From NCBI GenBank assembly GCA_009360345.1, contig SPDP01000005.1:310001-374000 (forward strand): a stretch of DNA of 64,000 nucleotides, written 5' to 3'. The notes beneath the pieces were generated by a model, which was given only the letters and a program-made list of their open reading frames with translations, was not told where the DNA came from and did no database searches. This DNA comes from Alcaligenaceae bacterium SAGV5. GTDB taxonomy: Bacteria > Pseudomonadota > Gammaproteobacteria > Burkholderiales > Burkholderiaceae_B. Each line of letters starts with the position of its first letter. Within the stretch, counting starts at the first letter, position 1. This document shows, piece after piece, positions 50,106-59,478 of the stretch. The position numbers and the translations under genes were made by a program.

Positions 50106-50260
50106 CTTGTACGCGCTTTAGTGGGGAATGTGTTCGCCTGCCGTCAAGCTGGACAAGATGCTCATAGTCCATGCAGCCATGGTGATGCGCACGCGCTATC
50201 TTCGTACCCGAGCGCAGTGCTCCTGGGGGCGTTGGATGAGCAGAGGGGAGTTCTCTACCG

Positions 50261-51058
50261 TTGATCGCAAGGCTTTCTCATGACCTGACCGCCAGATTCG
50301 GGCGTGGTTTCAGTGTGAACAACCTCGAAAACATGCGGCGGTTTTTCCTTGCCTATCCTTCGTCCTGCATTTCCGAGACACTGTCTCGGAAATCTGGAAA
50401 TGAATGCCCTGCAGGGAGGCCTTTGCCTGCCTCCCGGACCCTCGATCTTTTTGAGTTGGCGCAGGCTTTCACGTTGCCGTGGTCGGCCTATGTCCGGCTG
50501 CTATCGGTCAGCGATGTTCATGCCCGCCGGTTCTACGAAATCGAAGCGCTGCGAGGGGGGGAGCGTACGCCAGCTTGATCGGCAGATAGGTAGCCAGTTC
50601 TATGAACGGACCGCGTTGTCCAAGGACAAGGACGCGATGCTCGCAAGGGCAATGAGACCGAAGCCGGGGGACATCATCACGCCGGACGATGCGATCAAGG
50701 ACCCGTATGTGCTGGAGTTTCTGGATCTCAAGGACGAGTATTCGGAGTCTGATCTCGAGGGAGCCTTGAACCAGCGGTTGGAGGACTTCGTGCTCGAGCT
50801 TGGCGAGGGATTCACCTTCGTGGGCCGACAGCGCCGACTGCGCATCGACCAGACCTGGCATAGGGTGGACCTGCTGTTTTTCCATCGCAGGTTGCGCTGT
50901 ATCGTCATCATCGACTTGAAACTAGGTAGCCTGACCCACGCGGATGTGGGCCAGATGCCGAAGTGCTGCAAAAAGAGTTGGAAGGTGCGCGGCGCATGCT
51001 GGAGTCTTGCGCGGAGGTTCGTTCAAAGGCTCGACAACGAACGACAAGAGTGGCGTAG
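50261..51058 (+). pseudogene. Remnant of a YhcG/DUF1016 (PDDEXK) nuclease gene
   Basis: Three pieces of one gene lie in three frames. Frame 1 (50261-~50556) encodes ARLSHDLTARFGRGFSVNNL and ARRFYEIEALRGG, the DUF1016 N-domain. At a 7-base G-run (50555-50561) the frame shifts and continues SVRQLDRQIGSQFYERTALS, KDPYVLEFLDLKDEYSESDL, then the nuclease core VDLLFFHRRLRCIVIIDLKL and THADVGQM. At ~50957 it shifts again to AEVLQKELEGARRMLE, the family's C-terminus, so about 60 residues between are deleted. The first ~60 residues are also missing. The active-site D and DLK remain, but no single product spans them. Confidence 0.85.
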
Positions 51059-51071
51059 TGGCGCGCCGCCC

Positions 51072-51695
51072 CTACGCCTTGTGGATGCGGTACACGCAGC
51101 GGCCACCCCCGGCCAGCAGGTGCTGCTCGCGCGCCACCTGCGTGTCCTGGCCCGCGATTTCCTGGAACAGCTGTAGTTCCGAACGGCAGAAGCCCTGGCA
51201 TGCCTGCGCCGCGGCGCAGATCGGACAGTGGTCCTCCACCAGCAGCCAGTCGGCGCCGTCGCGTTCCACGCGCGCCATGTAGCCCTCGTTGGAGCGCACC
51301 TGCGCCAACTGGTGCAGGCGTTCCTCCAGGCTCTTGCCGTCGCAGGCTTCCGTGTAGGCGGCCCTGGTTTCGGCCTCGCGCCTGGCGATCAGGCGGTCCA
51401 GGCCTTCCTCGCCGAACAATTGCCGGATCGAGTCGATCAACTGTGTCGTCAATTGGGCGTGTGTGTCGGGAAAGCGACGATTGCCCGCTTCGGTCAGCAC
51501 CCAGTCCTGGCGCGGCCGGCCGGCGCCGGTCGCGGGCTGCTGGCGGCCCTCGACCAGGCCCGCCGCCACCAGCTTCTGCACCTGCTGGCGCGCGGCCTCG
51601 GAGGTCAGGTCCAGCTTGCCGGCGAGGGTGGCGGTGGAGACCGGTCCATGGGTCTTGATGAAGAACAGGATGCGATCGGCGGTGGGGAATGTCAT
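51072..51695 (-). CDS. Winged-helix regulator with C-terminal cysteine cluster (SufR/COG2345-like)
   Basis: A 207-residue regulator. The N-terminal winged helix reads RILFFIKTHGPVSTATLAGK and LTSEAARQQVQKLVAAGLVE. The C-terminal part holds HCPICAAAQACQGFC with four cysteines and a fifth in GGGRCVY, a layout like SufR-type iron-sulfur sensors. It is divergent from the RND efflux operon, and an inverted repeat lies between the two starts. It probably controls that operon according to redox or iron-sulfur status, a link inferred from position. Confidence 0.88.
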   Translation of the reverse strand: MTFPTADRILFFIKTHGPVSTATLAGKLDLTSEAARQQVQKLVAAGLVEGRQQPATGAGRPRQDWVLTEAGNRRFPDTHAQLTTQLIDSIRQLFGEEGLDRLIARREAETRAAYTEACDGKSLEERLHQLAQVRSNEGYMARVERDGADWLLVEDHCPICAAAQACQGFCRSELQLFQEIAGQDTQVAREQHLLAGGGRCVYRIHKA

Positions 51696-51711
51696 TCAAT
51701 TTTCCAAGTAT

Positions 51712-51752
51712 TTTCTTGTATAAATAAAGGGCGCTCTCTAATATGCAAGAAA
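51712..51752. promoter_or_regulatory. Inverted-repeat operator candidate for the efflux operon
   Basis: TTTCTTGTATA (51712-51722) and TATGCAAGAAA (51742-51752) pair at 10 of 11 positions, with arm centres 30 bases apart (three helical turns). The AT-rich site lies between the divergent regulator and RND adaptor genes, close to the regulator start. Confidence 0.6.
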
Positions 51753-51869
51753 TTGCTTTGATAATAGGCCCAGCCGGTCCCGTTGTCGAGGAAGCCGGGG
51801 CCGGCGTTCGCGTTCCCCGGTTCCGCGGCCACGCCCGAAGGGTTTCATTCCTTCTTCAAGGTCCGCATC

Positions 51870-52979
51870 ATGCGCAAGAAAATCCTGGTGGGCACGGCGA
51901 TACTGGCCGCCGTTGTCCTGGCCGGCCTGCGCGTCGCCGTATCGGGCGGCGACGACGCTCCTCCCGCCGCCTCCTATCCCGCGCCCAAGGTGGCGGTCGC
52001 CGGCGTGCAGCGCGCCCGGCTGCCCCAGGTCTACGTGGGCGTCGGCGAGCTGGAGGCCGTGCGCCAGGTCCTCCTGGCCACCGAAGTGGGCGGGCGTGTC
52101 ACGCGCATCGCTTTCGAGTCGGGCCAGCGGGTCAAGGCCGGGCAGGTGCTGGCGCAATTGAACGACGCTCCCGAGCAGGCCGAGGCGCGGCGCCTGGAGG
52201 CGCAACTGCGCAACGCCGAAAGCCAGCTCGCCCGCGTGGTCCGCCTGCTGGACGACGACGCCGCCACGCGCGAACAGCTCGACAATGCCCGCGCCGCGCG
52301 GGACATGGCGCAGGGGGAGTTGCAGCGGGTCCAGGCCCTGATCGCGCAGAAGACCGTCCGGGCGCCCTTCGACGGCGTGCTGGGGCTGCGCCGGGTCCAT
52401 GCCGGGCAATACCTGAATGCCGCCGATCCCATCGCGACCCTGGTCGACGCGGCATCGCTGCGGGCCAATTTCTCGCTGGACGAACAGGCCGTCCCGCGGC
52501 TGCGGACCGGCCAGCCCGTGGACGTGCGGGTGGACGCCTATCCGGGCAAGCGCTTTCGCGCCACGATCAACGCCATCGATCCGATGATTTCGCGTTCACG
52601 CACCGTGCGGGTCCAGGCCAGCCTCGCCAATCCGGAAGGCGTGCTGAAAGCGGGCATGTACGCCAGTGTCAGGGTCGAGCGGCAGGACGGCCCGGCTTCG
52701 GTACTGGCGGTGCCCGAGACCGCCGTTGCCTATACCGCCTATGGCGACACCGTGTTCGTGGTCCAGGAAGCGCCGGGCACGGGGCTGGTGGCCCGGCGGG
52801 TGGCGGTCAAGGTGGGTACGCGCCACGAGGGTCTGGTCGAGATCGAGGAGGGCCTGCGCGAGAACGATCGCGTGGTCACCTCGGGCCAGCTCAAGCTGGG
52901 CGACGGCATGCCGGTGGAGCTGAGCACGGGCGATACGCTGCGCGATACCGCGTCCGCCACGCGCGTCTCCGGCATCTGA
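51870..52979 (+). CDS. RND efflux periplasmic adaptor (membrane fusion protein)
   Basis: A 369-residue HlyD/AcrA-type adaptor; ATG at 51870 was chosen because it opens the membrane anchor (KKILVGTAILAAVVLAGLRV). Family features: the lipoyl half-motif LLATEVGGRVTRIAFESGQR VKAGQVLAQL, a short alpha-hairpin (~100-160), the second lipoyl half APFDGVLGLRRVHAGQYL, beta-barrel PIATLVDAASLRANFSLDE and a C-terminal membrane-proximal domain. It bridges the inner-membrane pump and outer-membrane channel. The pump gene starts 13 bases after its stop. Confidence 0.93.
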   Translation: MRKKILVGTAILAAVVLAGLRVAVSGGDDAPPAASYPAPKVAVAGVQRARLPQVYVGVGELEAVRQVLLATEVGGRVTRIAFESGQRVKAGQVLAQLNDAPEQAEARRLEAQLRNAESQLARVVRLLDDDAATREQLDNARAARDMAQGELQRVQALIAQKTVRAPFDGVLGLRRVHAGQYLNAADPIATLVDAASLRANFSLDEQAVPRLRTGQPVDVRVDAYPGKRFRATINAIDPMISRSRTVRVQASLANPEGVLKAGMYASVRVERQDGPASVLAVPETAVAYTAYGDTVFVVQEAPGTGLVARRVAVKVGTRHEGLVEIEEGLRENDRVVTSGQLKLGDGMPVELSTGDTLRDTASATRVSGI

Positions 52980-52992
52980 ACCGGGGGCCGCC

Positions 52993-55900
52993 ATGACATT
53001 CACCGACGTCTTCGTCCGCCGCCCGGTCCTGGCCCTGGTGGTCAGCGCGCTGATCCTGCTGCTGGGCCTGTTGTCCCTGAGCCGGCTGCCGATCCGCCAA
53101 TATCCGCTGCTGGAAAGTTCCACCGTCACCATCACGACCGAGTATCCCGGCGCCTCCGCCGAGCTGATGCAGGGGTTCGTCACGCAGCCCATCGCCCAGG
53201 CCGTGTCCTCGGTGGAAGGCATCGACTACCTGTCCTCGTCCTCGGTGCAGGGCCGCAGCATCGTGACCGTGCGCATGGAGCTGAACCGCGATTCCACGCA
53301 GGCCCTGGCCGAAGTCATGGCCAAGGTCAATCAGGTGCGCTACCGGCTGCCTGAGCAGGCCTACGACCCGGTGATCGAGCGGTCGGCCGGCGAGTCCACC
53401 GATGTCGCCTATGTCGGCTTCGCCAGCGACACGCTGTCGATGCCGGCGCTGAGCGACTACGTGCGCCGGGTCGTGGAACCGAAATTCTCCGGCATCGAGG
53501 GCGTGGCCAAGGTTTCGGTCTATGGCGCGCAGCGGCTGGCGATGCGGTTGTGGCTGGACCCCGACCGGCTGGCCGGGCGGGGCCTGACCGCGGCCGATGT
53601 GGCCGAGGCGGTACGGCGCAACAACTACCAGGCGGCGCCCGGCAAGGTGAAAGGCATGTACGTGATCGCCAACGTGCGCGTCAACACCGACCTCATCAGC
53701 GTCGAGGAATTCCGCGATATGGTGATCCACAGCGGCGCCGACGGGCTGGTGCGGCTGCGTGACGTCGGCACGGTGGAGCTGGGCGCGGCCTCGACCGAGA
53801 GCAGCGCCACCATGGACGGCACGCCGGCAGTGTTCGTGGGCCTGGCGTCGACGCCGTCCGGCAATCCGCTGGTGATCGTGGACGGCATACGCAGGCAGCT
53901 CGCCGAGATCGACCAGACCCTGCCGCCGGGCGTGCACGCCCAGTTGGCGTTCGAGACCTCGCGCTTCATCAAGGCGTCCATCGACGAGGTCGGGCATACG
54001 TTGATCGAGGCGCTGGCCATCGTGGTGGCGGTGATTTTCCTGTGCCTGGGGTCGCTGCGCACGGTGCTGGTGCCGATCGTCACCATTCCGCTGTCGATGT
54101 TGGGCGCGGCGGCGCTGATGCTGGCGTTCGGGTTCAGCGTGAACCTGTTGACGCTGCTCGCCATGGTGCTGGCCATCGGGCTCGTGGTGGACGATGCCAT
54201 CGTGGTGGTCGAGAACGTCCACCGGCACATCGAGGAAGGGCGTTCGCCCGCCGCGGCCGCGCTGGTCGGGGCCCGGGAGGTGGCGGGTCCGGTCATTGCG
54301 ATGACCCTGACACTGGCGGCCGTCTATGCGCCCATCGGCTTGATGGGAGGGCTGACCGGTGCGCTGTTCAAGGAGTTCGCGTTCACGCTGGCCGGCTCGG
54401 TGATCGTGTCCGGCGTGATCGCACTGACGCTGTCTCCGGTGATGAGCTCTTTCCTGCTTCCCGCCAGGCAGAACGAGGGGCGCATGGCGCGGCTGGCCGA
54501 ACGTTTCTTCGGCGGCCTGACGCGCGGCTATGCCTCGGTGCTGCAACGTTCGCTGCGGCATCGCTGGGTGACGGGCGCGCTGGCGCTCGCGGTCTGCGTG
54601 AGCCTGCCGGTGCTGTACTCGATGCCGCAGCGCGAATTGGCGCCGGTGGAGGACCAGGCCAGCGTGCTGACCGCGGTCAAGTCGCCGCAATATGCCAACC
54701 TGGACTACGTCGAGCACTTCTCGCGCAAGCTGGACGACGTCTACAAGAGCCTGCCCGAGACCACGGGGCGCTGGATCATCAACGGCAGCGATGGGCTGGC
54801 ATCCAGCATCGGCGGCATCGACCTGTCGGCGTGGAACGAGCGCGACCGTTCGGGCGCCGAGATCCAGTCGGCGCTGCAGGCGGCCGTCAACGATGTCGAA
54901 GGCAGCAGCATCTTCGCGTTCCAGCTGCCCGCGCTGCCTGGTTCCACCGGCGGGCTGCCGGTGCAGATGGTGCTGCGCAGTTCGCTGGACTACCGGACCC
55001 TGTTCGACGTCATGGAAGACATCAAGCAACGCGCGCGGCGGAGCGGCCTGTTCGTGGTGGTGGACAGCGACCTGGACTACAACAATCCCGTCGTGCAGGT
55101 GAAGGTGGACCGCGCCAAGGCGAACAGCCTGGGCATAGGCATGCGCGATATCGGCGAGTCGCTGGCGGTGCTGGTGGGCGAAAACTACATCAACCGTTTC
55201 GGCCTGGACGGCCGGTCGTACGACGTGATCCCGCAAAGCACCCGCGAACGGCGGCTCACGCCCGAGGCCCTGGCGGTCCAGTACGTGCGCACCGCCGATG
55301 GCGACCTGGTGCCGTTGTCGTCGGTGGTCGCGGTATCGGTGCAGGTCGAGCCCAACAGGCTGACCCAGTTCGACCAGCAGAACTCCGCCACCTTCCAGGC
55401 CATCCCTGCGCCCGGCGTGACGCTGGGCGATGCGGTGGCCTTCCTGGAGTCGGTCGCGGCGGACCTGCCCGCGGGCTTCAGCCACGACTGGCAGTCGGAC
55501 GCGCGCCAGTACAAGCAGGAGGGCAACGCGCTGGCGCTGGCCTTCGCCGCCGCGCTGATCGTCATCTACCTGGTGCTGGCGGCCCAGTACGAGAGCCTGG
55601 TCGATCCGCTGGTCATCCTGATCACCGTGCCGCTGTCCATCTGCGGCGCCTTGGTGCCGCTTGCGCTGGGCTGGGCCACGCTCAACATCTATACGCAGAT
55701 CGGACTGGTGACGCTGATCGGCCTGATCAGCAAGCACGGCATCCTGATGGTGGAATTCGCCAACGAGTTGCGCGTGGCCGAGAGGCTGACGCCCGCCGAA
55801 GCGGTGCTGCGCGCCGCGCAGATCCGCCTGCGGCCCATCCTGATGACCACCGCCGCCATGGTGTTCGGGCTGCTGCCGTTGCTGGGCGCCTCGGGCGCGG

Positions 55901-56079
55901 GCGCGCAGAGCCGCTTCGGCCTGGGCATCGTCATCGTCTGCGGCATGGTGGTGGGCACGCTGTTCACCTTGTTCGTGCTGCCCACCGTCTATTCGCTGCT
56001 GGCCCGCGACCACGCCACCGGCCAGGCGCGCCGGCGCGAGCTGGCCGAGGCCGGCGACGCCGCGCCGCTGGCGCACTGA
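52993..56079 (+). CDS. RND multidrug efflux pump (HAE1/MdtBC-like)
   Basis: A 1028-residue inner-membrane pump with 12 helices and two large periplasmic loops. It begins MTFTDVFVRRPVLALVVSAL. The proton-relay aspartates lie in GLVVDDAIVVVENVHRHIEE (helix 4). Other HAE1 features are LSRLPIRQYPLLESSTVTIT, GFVTQPIAQAVSSVEGIDYL and the second-half GLISKHGILMVEFANELR with a Lys where many pumps have Lys940. It should exchange protons for drugs or other hydrophobic compounds. Middle gene of adaptor-pump-channel. Confidence 0.95.
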   Translation: MTFTDVFVRRPVLALVVSALILLLGLLSLSRLPIRQYPLLESSTVTITTEYPGASAELMQGFVTQPIAQAVSSVEGIDYLSSSSVQGRSIVTVRMELNRDSTQALAEVMAKVNQVRYRLPEQAYDPVIERSAGESTDVAYVGFASDTLSMPALSDYVRRVVEPKFSGIEGVAKVSVYGAQRLAMRLWLDPDRLAGRGLTAADVAEAVRRNNYQAAPGKVKGMYVIANVRVNTDLISVEEFRDMVIHSGADGLVRLRDVGTVELGAASTESSATMDGTPAVFVGLASTPSGNPLVIVDGIRRQLAEIDQTLPPGVHAQLAFETSRFIKASIDEVGHTLIEALAIVVAVIFLCLGSLRTVLVPIVTIPLSMLGAAALMLAFGFSVNLLTLLAMVLAIGLVVDDAIVVVENVHRHIEEGRSPAAAALVGAREVAGPVIAMTLTLAAVYAPIGLMGGLTGALFKEFAFTLAGSVIVSGVIALTLSPVMSSFLLPARQNEGRMARLAERFFGGLTRGYASVLQRSLRHRWVTGALALAVCVSLPVLYSMPQRELAPVEDQASVLTAVKSPQYANLDYVEHFSRKLDDVYKSLPETTGRWIINGSDGLASSIGGIDLSAWNERDRSGAEIQSALQAAVNDVEGSSIFAFQLPALPGSTGGLPVQMVLRSSLDYRTLFDVMEDIKQRARRSGLFVVVDSDLDYNNPVVQVKVDRAKANSLGIGMRDIGESLAVLVGENYINRFGLDGRSYDVIPQSTRERRLTPEALAVQYVRTADGDLVPLSSVVAVSVQVEPNRLTQFDQQNSATFQAIPAPGVTLGDAVAFLESVAADLPAGFSHDWQSDARQYKQEGNALALAFAAALIVIYLVLAAQYESLVDPLVILITVPLSICGALVPLALGWATLNIYTQIGLVTLIGLISKHGILMVEFANELRVAERLTPAEAVLRAAQIRLRPILMTTAAMVFGLLPLLGASGAGAQSRFGLGIVIVCGMVVGTLFTLFVLPTVYSLLARDHATGQARRRELAEAGDAAPLAH

Positions 56080-56089
56080 GGAGAATCGC

Positions 56090-57502
56090 ATGCACAAGAA
56101 ACCCGTCGTGCCCGCTATGCTGGCGATGGCGGCATTGATCGCGGGATGCGCCGTGGGGCCCCGCTACCAGGCGCCCCGGGTCGCCGCGATCAAGCTGGCC
56201 AGTGCCGAGCAGGGCCGGTTCGCCTCCGCGCCTTCCACGGCGGCCTGGTGGTCGTTTTTCGACGATCCCGAGCTGGAGCGCCTGATCGCCGCCGCGCTGG
56301 AACACAACCACGACGTTCGCCAGGCCTACGCCAGCTTGCAGGGGGCGCGCGCGATGTTCGACGAACGCGCGCTGGATCGTTATCCCGCGGTCACCGCGCA
56401 GGCCGCCTGGCGCCAGGGCGTCCAGCAGCAGGCCATGTCCTCCGGGGATCCGGAACGCAAGCCCTTCGAGAGCTTTCGCGCGGGGTTCGATGCGCAGTGG
56501 GAGATCGACCTGTTCGGCCGCCTGGCCAATCTGGCCCGTTCGGCGCAGGCGCAGGCCGAGGCGGCGCAGGCAGACCTGGAGCGCGTGCGGCTGGCCATCG
56601 CCGCCGATGTCGCGCGCTATCACTACGAGTACCAGGGGTTGCAGCGCCGTCTCGATGTCGCGCGGGCCCAGGCCGACAGCTGGCGACAGACGGTGCGCCT
56701 GGTGGATGCCGGCGTCCAGGCCGGCAGCGGATTGCGGGAGGACCTCGAGAACGCGCGCGCCAACCTGGCCCGCAGCGAAGCGGCCATCGCGCCGCTGCGG
56801 GCCGCCAGCCAGGAGACCCGTTATCGGCTGGACGTGCTGCTGGGCCGGCGGCCGGGCGAGACGCCCGCGCCGGCCGGCGCGGGCGGGCAAGCGCCGTTGG
56901 TGGGCCGCCTGCCGCTGGGCAACGTCGATGCGCTGATCCGCGGCCGGCCCGACGTGGTACGTGCCGAAAGACTGCTTGCGGCCAGCACGGCCAGCGAGGG
57001 GGCAGCCGCCGCCGACCTCTATCCGCGCGTGAGCCTGGGGGGATTCGTCGGGTTCTTCGCATTGCGGGGGGGAGACCTCGGCGGCGCGGCGCGTGCATTC
57101 GAGGTCGCGCCTACCGTGGATTGGCCGGCGTTCCGGCTGGGCAGCGCCCGCGCCCGCCTGCGCGCCGCGCATGCCCAGTCGACCGGCGCCCAGGCGCGCT
57201 ATGAGCAGGCGCTGCTGCTGGCTCAGGAAGAGGTCGAAGGGGCGGTGACGCGGCTTGTCCTGCAGCAAGAGCGCCTGGCGGCGTTGGCGAGGTCCGCCGC
57301 GCATGCGCGCTCGGGGCTGGAGATCGCCACGCGGCGCTACCGGGCCGGTGCGGGCCCGTACCTGGCCGTGCTGGAGAACCAGCGCAGCTACTACCAGATC
57401 AGCCAGGAGGCGACGGATGCGGAGACCGCCTCGTACGTGAACGCAGTGGCCCTGTACAAGGCCCTGGGCTGGGGCATGGACGGAATCCGGGAGGCCTCAT
57501 GA
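56090..57502 (+). CDS. NodT-family outer-membrane efflux lipoprotein
   Basis: A 470-residue TolC-like channel. The signal peptide ends in the lipobox LIAGC, with lipidation at Cys20. Then GPRYQAP, WWSFFDDPELERLIAAAL and two OEP repeats with the GxPxxL-type turn region (ARANLARSEAAIAPLR) and RPDVVRAERLLAAS. It starts 11 bases after the RND pump stop and completes the tripartite pump. Its stop overlaps the next ATG (ATGA). Confidence 0.93.
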   Translation: MHKKPVVPAMLAMAALIAGCAVGPRYQAPRVAAIKLASAEQGRFASAPSTAAWWSFFDDPELERLIAAALEHNHDVRQAYASLQGARAMFDERALDRYPAVTAQAAWRQGVQQQAMSSGDPERKPFESFRAGFDAQWEIDLFGRLANLARSAQAQAEAAQADLERVRLAIAADVARYHYEYQGLQRRLDVARAQADSWRQTVRLVDAGVQAGSGLREDLENARANLARSEAAIAPLRAASQETRYRLDVLLGRRPGETPAPAGAGGQAPLVGRLPLGNVDALIRGRPDVVRAERLLAASTASEGAAAADLYPRVSLGGFVGFFALRGGDLGGAARAFEVAPTVDWPAFRLGSARARLRAAHAQSTGAQARYEQALLLAQEEVEGAVTRLVLQQERLAALARSAAHARSGLEIATRRYRAGAGPYLAVLENQRSYYQISQEATDAETASYVNAVALYKALGWGMDGIREAS

Positions 57503-58935
57503 GTTCGTCCACCTTGCCCGACGCTTCCTGGAGCGAGCTGCTCCATGGCCGCAATGCGCTGCGGTCCATCGCGCTGGCCGGCGGCGTCGCGCTGCATGCC
57601 ATCAACGTCTACGTCGTCACCACCATCCTGCCCAGCATGATCGCCGACATCGGCGGGCTGGCGTACTACGCCTGGAACACCTCGCTGTTCGTCGTCGCGT
57701 CCATCGTGGGATCGGCGCTGTCGGCCCGCCTGCTGGAATCGTTGGGGCCCCGCGGCGCCTACCTGTCGGCGCTGGCCGCTTTCGCCGCGGGATCGTCATG
57801 GTGCGCGCTTTCTCCGTCCATGCCCAGCCTGCTGGCGGCAAGAACGGTGCAGGGTTTCGGCGGCGGCGTGCTGCTCGCACTGAGCTATGCGTTGATCCGC
57901 CAGGTGTTCGAGGCGCGGCTGTGGCCCAGGGCGATGGGGCTGGTGTCGGGCATGTGGGGCGTGGCGACGCTGTGCGGCCCCGCGGTGGGCGGCCTGTTCG
58001 CCGAGGGAGGACATTGGCGCTGGGCCTTCTGGTCGCTGATTCCGGTGGCTGCCGTGCTGGGCGTCATCGTGGTTGTCCAGTTGCCGGGCCGGACGCGGGC
58101 CGGGGGCGATGCCCGCATGCGTCCGCCCTACGCGACCATCGGCTTGCTGGTCGTGTCGGTGCTGGCCGTGTCCCTGGGCGGCCTTGCGCCGAGTGCCGCC
58201 TGGAACCTCGCGGGCGTCGCGACGGGGGGGCTGCTGGCCGTGGGCATCGCGGCGATCGACCGGCGCGCCGCCGCGCGGCTGCTGCCGACGGGCGCGTACT
58301 CGCTGTCGACCCGGCTGGGAGTCCTGTATGCGTTGATGAGCCTGCTGGTGGTCGGTATCACCACCGAGATCTTCGTGCCCTATTTCCTGCAGGTCATCCA
58401 CGGCATGACGCCCCTCGCCGCCGGCTACCTGACCGCCGTCATGGCCGGCGGGTGGACGCTGGGCTCGGTGGGCAGCGCTGGCCGGCGCGGCGCCTCGGCC
58501 GACCGGATGGTGCGGGCCGGTCCGTGGATCAGCCTGGCGGCGCTGGTGGCGCTGGCGATCCTGACGCCGCGCGCGGGGTGGCTGGAGGGCGCGCCCGGCC
58601 TGGCGCTGTACTGCCTGGCGCTGGCGGGCGTGGGCCTGGGCATAGGCGTGGGCTGGCCGCATCTCCTGACCCGGCTGTTCGTCGCGGCGCCGCCGGGGGA
58701 GGAGAATCTGGCTTCGGCGTCCATCACGACGGCGCAGCTGTACGCGATGGCGCTGGCCTCGGCGCTGGCGGGCATGGTGGCGAATGCGGCCGGACTGGCC
58801 GATCCGGGCGGCCAGTCCGGTGCCCAAAGCGCCGCGCTCTGGCTGTTCGGCGCCTTCGCCGCGGCTCCCGCGCTGGCCGTGCTCCTGTCGCGCCGCGTGG
58901 CGGGCCGAGGAAGCGGGGGGACTACGGAGGGTTGA
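57499..58935 (+). CDS. MFS transporter coupled to the RND operon
   Basis: A 478-residue major facilitator protein with 12-14 helices. It shows AINVYVVTTILPSMIADIGG, NTSLFVVASIVGSALSARLL, ARTVQGFGGGVLLALSYALI and GGLFAEGGHWRWAFWSLIPV, features of the multidrug DHA-type group. It overlaps the channel gene by 4 bases, so it is translated with it. A second pump type in one operon may feed substrates to the periplasm for the RND system. It converges on a VOC gene with a 14-base overlap. Confidence 0.87.
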   Translation: MSSSTLPDASWSELLHGRNALRSIALAGGVALHAINVYVVTTILPSMIADIGGLAYYAWNTSLFVVASIVGSALSARLLESLGPRGAYLSALAAFAAGSSWCALSPSMPSLLAARTVQGFGGGVLLALSYALIRQVFEARLWPRAMGLVSGMWGVATLCGPAVGGLFAEGGHWRWAFWSLIPVAAVLGVIVVVQLPGRTRAGGDARMRPPYATIGLLVVSVLAVSLGGLAPSAAWNLAGVATGGLLAVGIAAIDRRAAARLLPTGAYSLSTRLGVLYALMSLLVVGITTEIFVPYFLQVIHGMTPLAAGYLTAVMAGGWTLGSVGSAGRRGASADRMVRAGPWISLAALVALAILTPRAGWLEGAPGLALYCLALAGVGLGIGVGWPHLLTRLFVAAPPGEENLASASITTAQLYAMALASALAGMVANAAGLADPGGQSGAQSAALWLFGAFAAAPALAVLLSRRVAGRGSGGTTEG

Positions 58936-59350
58936 GTTCCGAGTCCTGCCACGGATCGTAGCTGCCGAAGTGCCAGACGTAGCCTTCGGGATCCGCGAGC
59001 GTATAACCCTTGCCGCCGTAGTCTTCCTCCTGGATGGGGCGCACGATCCGTGCCCCGGCCTTGATGGCGGCGGCGTAGTGCGCCTCGGGATCGGCGACGA
59101 CGACGTAGGGGGTCTGGGTCTGCCGGCCGCCGATGTCGGCCGGCAGGGCGGTGAGCTGGCGCATGAATTCGCTCGTCCCGGAGCCGAGCATGATCATGCC
59201 GTCTCCCAGGGTGAGCTGGGCGTGGGTAATCGTGCCGCCATCGCCCGGCACCACCAGGTGCTGGGCAAAGCCGAAGGCCCGGCAGAGCCAGTCGATGGCG
59301 GCGGGGGCGTCGCGGTAGACCAGGCAGGGCATGATGGAGGTGCGTGTCAT
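58922..59350 (-). CDS. VOC superfamily (glyoxalase-like) protein
   Basis: A 142-residue single-domain protein with two beta-alpha-beta-beta-beta units. It starts MTRTSIMPCLVYRDAPAAID after an AGGAG box. It has HAQLTLGDGMIMLGSG, YVVVADPEAHYAAAIKAGAR and GKGYTLADPEGYVWHFGSY, the PhnB/YCII-like form also seen in bleomycin-resistance-type proteins. Metal ligands may include His47 (THAQL) and the C-terminal HF pair. Substrate unknown. Confidence 0.85.
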   Translation of the reverse strand: MTRTSIMPCLVYRDAPAAIDWLCRAFGFAQHLVVPGDGGTITHAQLTLGDGMIMLGSGTSEFMRQLTALPADIGGRQTQTPYVVVADPEAHYAAAIKAGARIVRPIQEEDYGGKGYTLADPEGYVWHFGSYDPWQDSELNPP

Positions 59351-59478
59351 GAGCGGTCTCCTGGGGAAGGAATACATCGGGGCGTGCGAAAACCGTAGCA
59401 CGGCGCCCGCGCGGCGAACAAGGCGCCATGCCGCTTCCCTCGCTCCCATATGGGCCCCGGCGGGCGGGGCGGGCCGCG

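Noticed and set aside
50106..50260. N-terminal part of the YhcG-like gene upstream of 50261
   Set aside because: The frame has a stop at 50237 and no convincing family sequence, so it was not included in the pseudogene.
52891..56097. A 1068-residue open frame antisense to the RND pump
   Set aside because: High-GC antisense frames are long by chance; it shows no domain, is His/Arg/Gln rich, and the sense frame is a complete RND pump.
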